From Ulvibacterium sp965228935 (GTDB taxonomy: Bacteria; Bacteroidota; Bacteroidia; Flavobacteriales; Flavobacteriaceae), in the NCBI RefSeq assembly GCF_965228935.1, contig NZ_OZ245846.1:5084001-5148000 (forward strand): 64,000 nucleotides of DNA, given 5' to 3'. Of this stretch, positions 32,961 through 41,007 are shown piece by piece. Under the pieces are notes generated by a model. It saw nothing but the letters and a program-made list of their open reading frames with translations, did not search any database and had not been told where the DNA came from. The translations under genes were made by a program, and so were the position numbers. Positions within the stretch are counted from its first letter, which is position 1; every line of letters starts with the position of its first letter.

Positions 32961-35229
32961 GGCCAAGTCTAAATTTAAAAGAATCGTATTAAAAGTACTC
33001 AAGTGGTTCGGCGTTATAATTGCCCTGATCTTAATAGTCCTGAGCATTGTCGTAATCATTAACCTCAACTATGATAGGCCTTCGCTTTATGTTTCCGAAG
33101 AGAATCTTCAAAAGGAATTCGCAAATACGGATACCAGGCAGATCGCCGAAAAACTGGTTGCGGAGATGAGTCTTGATGAAAAGGTAGATCAGATGTATGG
33201 GGAACCTTTTGGCAGTGGGATGGCCAAGCTGGCGACCAATTTTCTGGTCAAGAAGCGGTTTGCCCACATTTATGTTGGTGAAAATGAAAGGCTGGGGATA
33301 CCGCCCTGGGTACTGTCCGATGGCCCCCGTGGAGCGCGGGTGTTGGGCAAGGATGTCAAAGGCGTGACTACGTTTCCGGTAGGTATGGCCCGTGGGGCGA
33401 GTTGGAACCCCGATCTGGAATATCGTATCAATCAGGTCATTGCCTCTGAAATGCGGGCCAATAAGGTTAACTATGCTGCCACGCCATGCATTAATCTATT
33501 GCGGCATCCCGGTTGGGGACGGGCACAGGAAACCTACGGGGAAGACCCATGGTTATTGGGTGAGTTCGGGGTTGCCGCCGTTAAGGGTCTGGAAAAGCAC
33601 AACGTAATGGCATGTCCCAAGCATTTCGCATTGAACAGTATAGAGAATTCCAGATGGGTGGTCGATGTGGAAGTGGATGAGAGAACACTACATGAAGTGT
33701 ACCTTCCGCATTTTAAAAAGACGGTTCAAGAAGGTAAGCCCGCATCTATTATGAGTGCCTACAATGCGGTAAACGGGGAATTCTGTGGAAGCAATAAGGA
33801 ATTGCTGACCCATATTTTACGTGATGATTGGGGTTTTGAGGGCTTTGTAACCACGGATTGGTTAATGGGCGTGTATGATGGTATCAAAGGGGTACAAGCC
33901 GGACTCGACGTAGAGATGCCATTTCAACAAGTATACACTCCGGAGGTCATTCAGGAAGGTTTGGATAACGGTGAGATAACGGAGTCGGATATTGACAAAA
34001 TCGTGACCCGGTCCTTGGCCACTCGATTAAAATATGCATTGGTCAATGACCAGGACAACTATCCGACAAGTGATATAGGCAAACCTTCCAGCATAGCGCT
34101 TGCCCGGGAAGCGGCCGAGGAAAGCATGGTATTGCTAAAAAATGAGGGGATATTGCCCTTTAAAAAACAAGAAGGGAAAACGATTGCCGTAATCGGTAGA
34201 CTGGCGGACTTGGAAAACACGGGTGACCGTGGCAGTAGTGATTCCACCCCCTTATATGTGGAAACTCCTTTTGAGGGCATAAAAAAACAGCAAGAGGCCC
34301 AAGGAAACAAGGTGATCCTGGACGATGGAAGTGATCTTGAAAGAGCAAAAGAACTGGCCCAAAATGCTGACGACGTCGTTCTGGTCGTCGGTTTTACCCA
34401 TGAAGACGAAGGGGAATACATTATCTTTAGTAGGGAACAGATGGAGGAGGAGGCGGAAGCCGGCAAATCCCTTGGGAAAGTTACTATAGGTGGTGACAGG
34501 AAGGATTTAAGTTTGTTGGAACAGGACGAAAAGCTGATAAAGGCATTACATCCCATGAACGATAACCTGGCGGTGGTCTATGTGGGCGGCAGCGCTATTG
34601 ATATGTCTACGTGGGAAGATGACGTACCGGCTATATTGTTTTCTTGGTATGCCGGTATGGAAGGGGGAACGGCTCTGGCCAATATTCTTTACGGGAATGC
34701 AAATCCCAGTGGAAAACTGCCTTTTTCAATTGCCAAAGCGCAAAAGGATTACCCTCCTTTTACACCCTATACCAAAAATTTCACATACGGGTACTATCAC
34801 GGGTATACCCTTTTCGACAAAAAAGGAACAACCCCGGCATATCCGTTTGGCTTCGGTTTAAGCTACACCGATTTTGCCTATGATTCACTCGCTGTCAAAA
34901 CCCAGGAAATCTCCTTGGGCGAACCCTTGGAGGTTGAAGTAAATGTTTCAAACACAGGTGAGGTAGACGGAAAGGAGGTAGTTCAATTGTATATGGGTTT
35001 TTCCAATTCAGCGGTCGATCGGCCGGTAAAACTGTTGCGAGGGTTCAAAAAAGTTCACCTAAAAGCTGGTGAGACCAAAAAGGTTACACTGGATGTTGCC
35101 GTAGAAGACCTTACGTGGTATAACCCGAAAACGGAAAACTGGGAGGTTGAAAACATGGCCTACGAAGTTTATGTGGGCAGTTCATCCGCGGAAAGCGATC
35201 TTTTGCAATCGACTTTTGTAGTAAAATAG
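32959..35229 (+). CDS. membrane-anchored GH3 beta-glucosidase
   Basis: 756 residues. One N-terminal membrane helix (about 17-38, FGVIIALILIVLSIVVIINL) tethers the enzyme. The GH3 barrel holds the nucleophile Asp300 in FVTTDWLMG and the conserved CPKHFALN near 219. The alpha/beta-sandwich domain follows (about 385-600), and a fibronectin-III-like C-terminal domain ends the protein (EVNVSNTGEVDGKEVVQLYM). Broad beta-glucosidase or related exo-glycosidase of the periplasm. The ATG at 32959 lies in the operator, leaving a leader of about 12 bases. Expression is expected to follow the divergent Nudix regulator and its sugar ligand. Confidence 0.92.
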   Translation: MAKSKFKRIVLKVLKWFGVIIALILIVLSIVVIINLNYDRPSLYVSEENLQKEFANTDTRQIAEKLVAEMSLDEKVDQMYGEPFGSGMAKLATNFLVKKRFAHIYVGENERLGIPPWVLSDGPRGARVLGKDVKGVTTFPVGMARGASWNPDLEYRINQVIASEMRANKVNYAATPCINLLRHPGWGRAQETYGEDPWLLGEFGVAAVKGLEKHNVMACPKHFALNSIENSRWVVDVEVDERTLHEVYLPHFKKTVQEGKPASIMSAYNAVNGEFCGSNKELLTHILRDDWGFEGFVTTDWLMGVYDGIKGVQAGLDVEMPFQQVYTPEVIQEGLDNGEITESDIDKIVTRSLATRLKYALVNDQDNYPTSDIGKPSSIALAREAAEESMVLLKNEGILPFKKQEGKTIAVIGRLADLENTGDRGSSDSTPLYVETPFEGIKKQQEAQGNKVILDDGSDLERAKELAQNADDVVLVVGFTHEDEGEYIIFSREQMEEEAEAGKSLGKVTIGGDRKDLSLLEQDEKLIKALHPMNDNLAVVYVGGSAIDMSTWEDDVPAILFSWYAGMEGGTALANILYGNANPSGKLPFSIAKAQKDYPPFTPYTKNFTYGYYHGYTLFDKKGTTPAYPFGFGLSYTDFAYDSLAVKTQEISLGEPLEVEVNVSNTGEVDGKEVVQLYMGFSNSAVDRPVKLLRGFKKVHLKAGETKKVTLDVAVEDLTWYNPKTENWEVENMAYEVYVGSSSAESDLLQSTFVVK

Positions 35230-35377
35230 ATGTACTTTCGATTTAAATAGTCATAAACTCCTTTTAGTGCTTTATGTGCCGAATGTTATCAAACCAAATG
35301 GCTTTCAGTGCTAATAGTCGTACCAAAAGAGGGAAACGAAATTGCAGGATGTCACCTCCCAAATCAATCTATAGCAT

Positions 35378-35385
35378 TACCTTTG
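35378..35385 (+). promoter_or_regulatory. candidate -7 element TACCTTTG
   Basis: Exact TAnnTTTG ending 10 bases before the methyltransferase ATG at 35396, so the transcript would be nearly leaderless. No TTG is seen at the -33 distance. Confidence 0.45.
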
Positions 35386-35395
35386 CCAACAAGTT

Positions 35396-36196
35396 ATGGA
35401 GGTAAAATACGATACCATAGGTCAAGATTATGACCGAACCCGTAAGGCGGACGGGTATCTTGTGGAGCGATTGCACTATCACCTAAATCCTGATTCGAAT
35501 GGACGGTATCTGGACATCGGTTGCGGGACAGGAAATTATACGGACACCCTTCAAAAAAAAGGGCTCAGATTTATCGGAATCGACCCCTCGGAAACTATGT
35601 TGGAAAAAGCCAGATACCGGAACCAACAGATTTCTTGGCGCATCGGTACCGTGGAAAACACCGGTTTGGAGCGCGATTCCATAGACGGTATAACAGCTTC
35701 ACTCACCCTTCATCATTGGCCTGATTTAAAAAAGGGATTTTCAGAGCTTTTTAGGGTTTTAAGGGAAGCAGGGAGAATCGTAATTTTTACGTCCACCCCG
35801 GAACAAATGAAAGGTTATTGGTTAAATCGGTACTTTCCAAAAATGATGTCCGATTCCATAGCCCAAATGCCGTCCTATGTTGAAGTGGAAAAGGCAATGA
35901 TAGGCGCCGGATTCGAAATGCACAAAACCGAAAAATATTTTATTAGGCCAGACCTGCGGGACAAGTTTCTATATTGCGGGAAGCAAAACCCTGAAATCTA
36001 TTTTGATAATACCGTAAGGCACGGAATTTCTTCTTTTTCGTCCTTAGCGAATCGAGCCGAAGTCGAAAAAGGGCTGATAGATTTGAGAAAGGACCTGGAT
36101 ACCGGAGAACACAAACAAATAAGAGAGTCCTACGAAAATGATTTAGGGGATTATTTGTATATCATCGGTAAAAAACCGGCGAGTATTAAAAAGTAA
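35396..36196 (+). CDS. class I SAM-dependent methyltransferase
   Basis: 266 residues. The glycine-rich SAM loop YLDIGCGTGNYT lies at about 39-50, the acidic ribose-binding residue in FIGIDPSE near 62, and post-motif segments ITASLTLHHWPDLKKGF and FRVLREAGRIVIFTS near 100-130 are those of UbiE/Methyltransf_11 proteins. No signal or membrane segment; cytoplasmic. No neighbour points to a substrate. Small-molecule or lipid methylation are both possible. Confidence 0.88.
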   Translation: MEVKYDTIGQDYDRTRKADGYLVERLHYHLNPDSNGRYLDIGCGTGNYTDTLQKKGLRFIGIDPSETMLEKARYRNQQISWRIGTVENTGLERDSIDGITASLTLHHWPDLKKGFSELFRVLREAGRIVIFTSTPEQMKGYWLNRYFPKMMSDSIAQMPSYVEVEKAMIGAGFEMHKTEKYFIRPDLRDKFLYCGKQNPEIYFDNTVRHGISSFSSLANRAEVEKGLIDLRKDLDTGEHKQIRESYENDLGDYLYIIGKKPASIKK

Positions 36197-36363
36197 CTCG
36201 GAGCAACCATAAGGAATAAACTACGAAGAATCCAAAGTGCAAAAGTCCTTCAATCCAAGATTTCCCATTCCACTCAAACCTTTCGTGTATTACTTCCCAG
36301 GTGTCCGTTCATTTTAGTATATTTCCAAAGGACTTGATTAAATCATCATTTAAAGTATCCCAC

Positions 36364-37656
36364 ATGAATATTAGACCATATCTTTCCCTTGTTTGTATTG
36401 CACTCCTCTCCTTTTACGTACATGCCCAGCCCCAAAGGAAATTGGTAAACGTAATCGTTTCCCCCGACCAAACGGACTGGACCTATGCCATTGGTGATCA
36501 GCCCGAATTCTCTATTTCCGTTTTGCGGAACAATGTTCCTATGGAAGGCATTCAAATTAGCTACACAATACAACCCGATCCGGGGTATCGAATATTAAAG
36601 ATTTGGGACGAAGGCACGGTATCCTTAAAAAATGGGACGGCCAAAATAAAGGCCAAGAAAATGGATGAACCCGGTTTTCTACGTTGCACGGCAACGGTGA
36701 CTGTTGATGACAAGGAGTATTCCTCTTATACCACAGTGGGTTTTGCTCCCCACGAAATACGGCCGACCACTACCCTACCGAATGATTTTGAGGAATTCTG
36801 GGACAAAGGCAAGGACGCCTTGGCGGAAGTACCCATAAATCCTATCATGATCTTACTACCTGAAAGGTGTACGGACAAAGTGGATGTCTACCATGTAGAA
36901 TTGGACAACATCAAGGGCAAAATCTACGGAATACTATGTAGACCTAAAAAGGAAGGAAAATATCCGGCAATCCTTCGGGTTCCTGGGGCCGGTATTAGGC
37001 CCTACTATGGAGAAATCTCAGATGCCGAGGCTGGATTTCTGTCCTTTACCATTGGCATCCACGGAATACCGGTAAACCTGGAAAAAAAGGTGTATGATAA
37101 CCTGATGCAAGGGGCGCTGAACAGCTATTGGACCACCAATCTGGATGATAAGGACAATGCCTATTACAGACGCGTTTATTTAGGTTGTGTGCGAGCGGTA
37201 GATTTTATCGAAAGCCTTGAAAGCTTTAATGGTGAGGATATTGGGGTTACTGGAGGAAGTCAGGGAGGAGCACTTTCCATTGTTACTGCAGGCTTGGATG
37301 AACGAATCGATTATTTAGCGGCATTTTACCCTGCCCTTTCGGATTTGACCGGGTTTTTGCACGGTCGCGCTGGAGGTTGGCCCCAAATCTTTGTGGATGA
37401 GTATACCAATAAGCCCGAGAAAATAGAAACCTCCAAATATTTTGATGTGGTCAACTTTGCCCGATTCGTAAAAGTCCCGGGATGGTACAGTTGGGGATAC
37501 AACGATCATGTGTGTCCACCGGCTTCCATGTTCGCGGCCTATAACCTGATCGATGCCCAAAAGGAACTGCACGTTTATCAAGAGACCCAACATTGGACCT
37601 TTCCGGAACAAAGGGAATTACGCAACGCATGGTTGTATGGAAAGCTAAAGGAATAG
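36364..37656 (+). CDS. exported acetylxylan-esterase-like hydrolase (AXE1 family)
   Basis: 430 residues. Signal peptide (YLSLVCIALLSFYVHAQ), an N-terminal beta-sandwich (about 20-130), then the AXE1 alpha/beta-hydrolase domain. Catalytic candidates are Ser in VTGGSQGGALS (near 300), Asp in GYNDHVCPPAS (near 380) and His in ETQHWTFPEQ (near 410). The family removes acetyl groups from xylan and oligosaccharides or cephalosporin C. The ATG at 36364 opens on the signal peptide. Nearby GH3 and sulfatase genes fit a role in plant or algal glycan use, but no SusCD pair is present. Confidence 0.86.
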   Translation: MNIRPYLSLVCIALLSFYVHAQPQRKLVNVIVSPDQTDWTYAIGDQPEFSISVLRNNVPMEGIQISYTIQPDPGYRILKIWDEGTVSLKNGTAKIKAKKMDEPGFLRCTATVTVDDKEYSSYTTVGFAPHEIRPTTTLPNDFEEFWDKGKDALAEVPINPIMILLPERCTDKVDVYHVELDNIKGKIYGILCRPKKEGKYPAILRVPGAGIRPYYGEISDAEAGFLSFTIGIHGIPVNLEKKVYDNLMQGALNSYWTTNLDDKDNAYYRRVYLGCVRAVDFIESLESFNGEDIGVTGGSQGGALSIVTAGLDERIDYLAAFYPALSDLTGFLHGRAGGWPQIFVDEYTNKPEKIETSKYFDVVNFARFVKVPGWYSWGYNDHVCPPASMFAAYNLIDAQKELHVYQETQHWTFPEQRELRNAWLYGKLKE

Positions 37657-37710
37657 TCTTTTGTACGCTCAATCTGACTATCCAGAAAACTGACTTCAGA
37701 TTACCTTACC

Positions 37711-38814
37711 CTAAGTCTTGCGTTTTCCCAACCAAATGACAAAACCTGTAATGGGTAGGGAGGCCAAGACCAGAGCCGTAAGGCTCACCAATAAGCGACC
37801 CCAAAAGTGGCCCAGGTTTCCCAAATGAATATCATAGATCAGTCCGTTTAAGGTCGTAAAAGCACTTGCCTCGCTGTGGATACCATTCTGAAAATTACCC
37901 TGGAGCAAGGCACCGGTGTATTGGTCAAAATGATAGTAATCTGTGCTATACACAACTTGTTGGGGATGTATCACCGCTAGGTGTATCGCATCCGTTTCCT
38001 TGTGGGGGTAACTTATTCGTACACGTTTATCGGGGAATTGCCCTAAAAAAGCAGTGGCCAAACTGTCCACTTTTTGATTTGGATCGTAATTCAAAGATTG
38101 ACTCCCAACTACATTCGATTCAGGAATGTCATATTTCGTCTCATTCTCCCGGGTCAATACCCTTAACCCATTTCGTATAGGTTCAAATCCCCAAAAAATG
38201 CCGGTTAGTATAATAAAAACTCCTATCCACGAAGCATAAAAACCCAGGACATTGTGCAAGTCGTAGTTCAGTTTTACCGGTTTGGATTTAAGGTTAATCG
38301 TAAAATGGTATTTTCTACGTGATTTTCGGTGTGGCCACCAAAGAATCAATCCCGTCAATACCATAAAAAAGGACAAGAGCGTAACCCAATGCACAATTGC
38401 CCGTCCTACATCGCCCAAAAGTAAGTTCCGATGCAAGGATTTCAAATAGTTCAACCAGCCCTCCTTCATATTCTGTAAATGTTGGATCTTTCCCGTATAG
38501 GGATCCATAAAAGCATAGTAATAGGTACCCGGTGCATATATCAATACTTTGGCAGCGGAAGATTTCCCTTGAAAGGTAACGGCCCTAAAGTCCCCTTCGG
38601 GAAACTCCCGAACCAGTTCGGCCCTCAATTGGGAGACCGGTACGAAAGGGTTATCCCGGGCTTCTACGCTTTGCTTATAAATCCTATGGCTAATTTCTGC
38701 CTCCCAAGCATACAATGCACCGGACAGCGCTATAATAAAAAACAGCAGGCCAATGACGAGGCCCACGTACAAATGGATGTTGTGTATACTTCTCTTGAAG
38801 CGTCCTTTTTTCAT
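37711..38814 (-). CDS. PepSY-associated membrane protein
   Basis: 367 residues with four membrane helices (about 16-38, 140-160, 190-212 and 340-360) and two periplasmic PepSY-like regions. The N terminus RSIHNIHLYVGLVIGLLFFI and the GDVGRAIVHWVTLLSFFMVLTG helix with its histidine are characteristic of PepSY_TM proteins, which often accompany siderophore receptors and may reduce ferric chelates. No TonB-dependent receptor gene is next to it here. Convergent with the esterase gene and divergent from the phosphotriesterase-like gene. Confidence 0.87.
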   Translation of the reverse strand: MKKGRFKRSIHNIHLYVGLVIGLLFFIIALSGALYAWEAEISHRIYKQSVEARDNPFVPVSQLRAELVREFPEGDFRAVTFQGKSSAAKVLIYAPGTYYYAFMDPYTGKIQHLQNMKEGWLNYLKSLHRNLLLGDVGRAIVHWVTLLSFFMVLTGLILWWPHRKSRRKYHFTINLKSKPVKLNYDLHNVLGFYASWIGVFIILTGIFWGFEPIRNGLRVLTRENETKYDIPESNVVGSQSLNYDPNQKVDSLATAFLGQFPDKRVRISYPHKETDAIHLAVIHPQQVVYSTDYYHFDQYTGALLQGNFQNGIHSEASAFTTLNGLIYDIHLGNLGHFWGRLLVSLTALVLASLPITGFVIWLGKRKT

Positions 38815-38906
38815 TCTTGGACAAATCGGCTGAAGCTCTAAATATAGCGTTATAAATCATCGGTCCAAAGCTTTGCCCATCTGGATAACAATTAATAACT
38901 TTCTAT

Positions 38907-39998
38907 ATGGAAAGTATCCTTCAAATGAGACATTTCCTGCCAAACGATGAGAATCGAAAGCGGTCTCGTATTCGACTGCTTAAATTACTTATTTCCTTCT
39001 TGGTACTAATGGGTTCAATTTCCCTAAGAGCCCAAGAGGAACCTAAAGGTGCCTTTATTATGACGGTTACCGGAAAAATCGGTTTGGGAAATCTAGGTCG
39101 TATATTACCCCATGAACATATTACTACGGATTTTTTGGGCGCGGAAATAGCACCCCAACCCCGTTACCCTAGGGAAATGGCTATAACTACCATTTTACCC
39201 CATCTTAAAAAACTACAGGAAAGGGGCTATGGCCTGTTCTTTGAATGTACCCCAAACTATATTGGTCGGGATGTGGAATTGCTCAAGGCACTTTCCGAGC
39301 TTTCGGGTCTTAAAATCGTTACTAATACGGGTTATTATGCCGCGGTCAACAAGAAATTCCTGCCCAAGCATGCCTATACCGAAAGTAGTGAAACCCTGGC
39401 GGAACGCTGGGAAAAGGAATGGCGGGAAGGTATCGGGGATACGGGCATCCGGCCCGGATTCATAAAACTGGGCGTTGGAAAGGGGCCTTTGGATGCCATT
39501 GAGGAGAAATTGTTAAAAGCGGCGATTCTCCTTCACAAAAAAAGTGGCCTACAAATGGCCATGCATACCGGTGATGGGGAAGCGGCCCTTTCACAATATC
39601 AAATTATTACAGCGGCAGACGTTGATGGTAAAAATATGATATGGGTCCACGCCCAAAATGGAAAGGATGAAGAAAGGCTGGCCCTTGCCAAAAAAGGGGT
39701 GTGGATCAGTCTGGATGGGGTAAGTTCCGAAAAACTGGATAGCTATGTAAACATGATACGTGTTCTGAAGGAAAACCAGCTACTTTCGCGACTTATGATT
39801 TCTCACGACTATGGCTGGGGCGTTACAGATGAAAAAGGTACTATTAAGCTCATACCCTTTGATAAGGGAAAGAATGATCCCTACCAGACCATAGATAGAC
39901 TATTGCTTCCACGGCTTCGACAGTTGGGATTTACCCAAGCGGAAATAGATCTGATAACCACCGAAAATCCTATAAAGGGATATTCCTTGACCCCTTAA
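38907..39998 (+). CDS. exported phosphotriesterase family metal-dependent hydrolase
   Basis: 363 residues. A signal-like hydrophobic segment (LLKLLISFLVLMGSISLRAQ, about 23-42) leads the PTE barrel. Metal ligands: HxH in LPHEHIT (near 68), the Lys of FIKLGVG (near 187, the carboxylated lysine position), His in AMHTGDGE, His in WVHAQN and Asp in ISHDYGWG (near 298). Family members are lactonases or phosphotriesterases, and lactonase activity is the common ancestral function. Start uncertain: ATG at 38907 or 38925, both before the signal. Confidence 0.88.
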   Translation: MESILQMRHFLPNDENRKRSRIRLLKLLISFLVLMGSISLRAQEEPKGAFIMTVTGKIGLGNLGRILPHEHITTDFLGAEIAPQPRYPREMAITTILPHLKKLQERGYGLFFECTPNYIGRDVELLKALSELSGLKIVTNTGYYAAVNKKFLPKHAYTESSETLAERWEKEWREGIGDTGIRPGFIKLGVGKGPLDAIEEKLLKAAILLHKKSGLQMAMHTGDGEAALSQYQIITAADVDGKNMIWVHAQNGKDEERLALAKKGVWISLDGVSSEKLDSYVNMIRVLKENQLLSRLMISHDYGWGVTDEKGTIKLIPFDKGKNDPYQTIDRLLLPRLRQLGFTQAEIDLITTENPIKGYSLTP

Positions 39999-40007
39999 TC
40001 TTTGCTG

Positions 40008-40961
40008 CTAAAAAGCAACATCTGCCAATTCCTTTCGAATGTACCGGTCTATTTCCAAGACCTCGTCTTCCGCTAAGCTGATGTCGGAGGCAGCCGCATT
40101 GGAAATCACCTGGTCTTCGTTCTTGGCCCCGACCAATACCGAAACAATGCCCGGTTTTTGTAAGGCCCATGCGATGGCAATATAGGAAACGGGGCATCCA
40201 TATTTTTCCGCCAAACCATCCAAAAGTGACAAAAGTCCCTGGATCTGCGGCCAGATTTCGGGCCGATAATAATTGTAAAAACGACTGCGATTATCATTTT
40301 CCTCAAAATTGGGGAGCTCCCGATACTTCCCGGTCAACAAGCCACCTGCAAGGGTACCGTAGGTGATAAGGCCGATTTCGTTTTCAAGGCAATAGGGAAC
40401 CAAGGTCTCCTCTATCTTTCGTTGGAGCATGGAATAGTTGGGCTGTAGACTTACGATATTGACCAAGTCCTTGGCCTGTTCCATCAACTCCATCGTAAAG
40501 TTGGAAACTCCCAAATACCGGAATTTGCCCTGCTCCTGAAGTTTTATAAGGGTCTCCAGGGAATCTTCCAAGGGAGTATTGACATCCGGCCAATGTATTT
40601 GATATAAATCGATATAATCCGTTCTTAAACGCGAGAGCGATTCATCGATTTCCCTAAGAATGGTCTCGGGTCTAAGATCCCGTAAAAAACTGTCCGAAGT
40701 ACGGGTAACCCCGGTCTTCGTTCCGATGACTACCTTATCACGATGTCCCTCTATGGCCCTACCTACCACACTTTCCGCATGTCCGGCGCCATAGGCCGGA
40801 GCCGTATCGATAAAATTGATGCCGGAGTCCAGGGCCGCATGAATAGTCTTTATGGAAGCATTGTCATCTACATCGCCCCAAAAATCATTGCCCATGGCCC
40901 AGGTACCTAAACAAATTTCGGACACCTTTAGATCAGTTTTGGGGATATTCCTGTAATTCAT
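40008..40961 (-). CDS. aldo/keto reductase
   Basis: 317 residues. All four catalytic residues are visible: Asp and Tyr in FIDTAPAYGAGHAES (near 52-57), Lys in VVIGTKTG (near 81) and His in LYQIHWPDV (near 124). The C-terminal VGAKNEDQVISNAAA binds the NADPH phosphate region. The substrate of this soluble reductase cannot be inferred. It converges on the phosphotriesterase-like gene with 9 bases between the stops. Confidence 0.92.
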   Translation of the reverse strand: MNYRNIPKTDLKVSEICLGTWAMGNDFWGDVDDNASIKTIHAALDSGINFIDTAPAYGAGHAESVVGRAIEGHRDKVVIGTKTGVTRTSDSFLRDLRPETILREIDESLSRLRTDYIDLYQIHWPDVNTPLEDSLETLIKLQEQGKFRYLGVSNFTMELMEQAKDLVNIVSLQPNYSMLQRKIEETLVPYCLENEIGLITYGTLAGGLLTGKYRELPNFEENDNRSRFYNYYRPEIWPQIQGLLSLLDGLAEKYGCPVSYIAIAWALQKPGIVSVLVGAKNEDQVISNAAASDISLAEDEVLEIDRYIRKELADVAF

Positions 40962-41007
40962 GATATAGGTTTAGTTTAATAATTTTTCGTTCTCGATATA
41001 ACGCACG

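Noticed and set aside
32175..33068. Longer Nudix regulator start at 33068
   Set aside because: It would read antisense through the GH3 start and both operators; the Nudix fold begins properly at the ATG at 32891.
38180..38193. GGTTCAAATCCCC, similar to a tRNA T-arm
   Set aside because: It lies inside the PepSY-protein coding sequence and no acceptor stem, D-arm or anticodon arm can be built around it.
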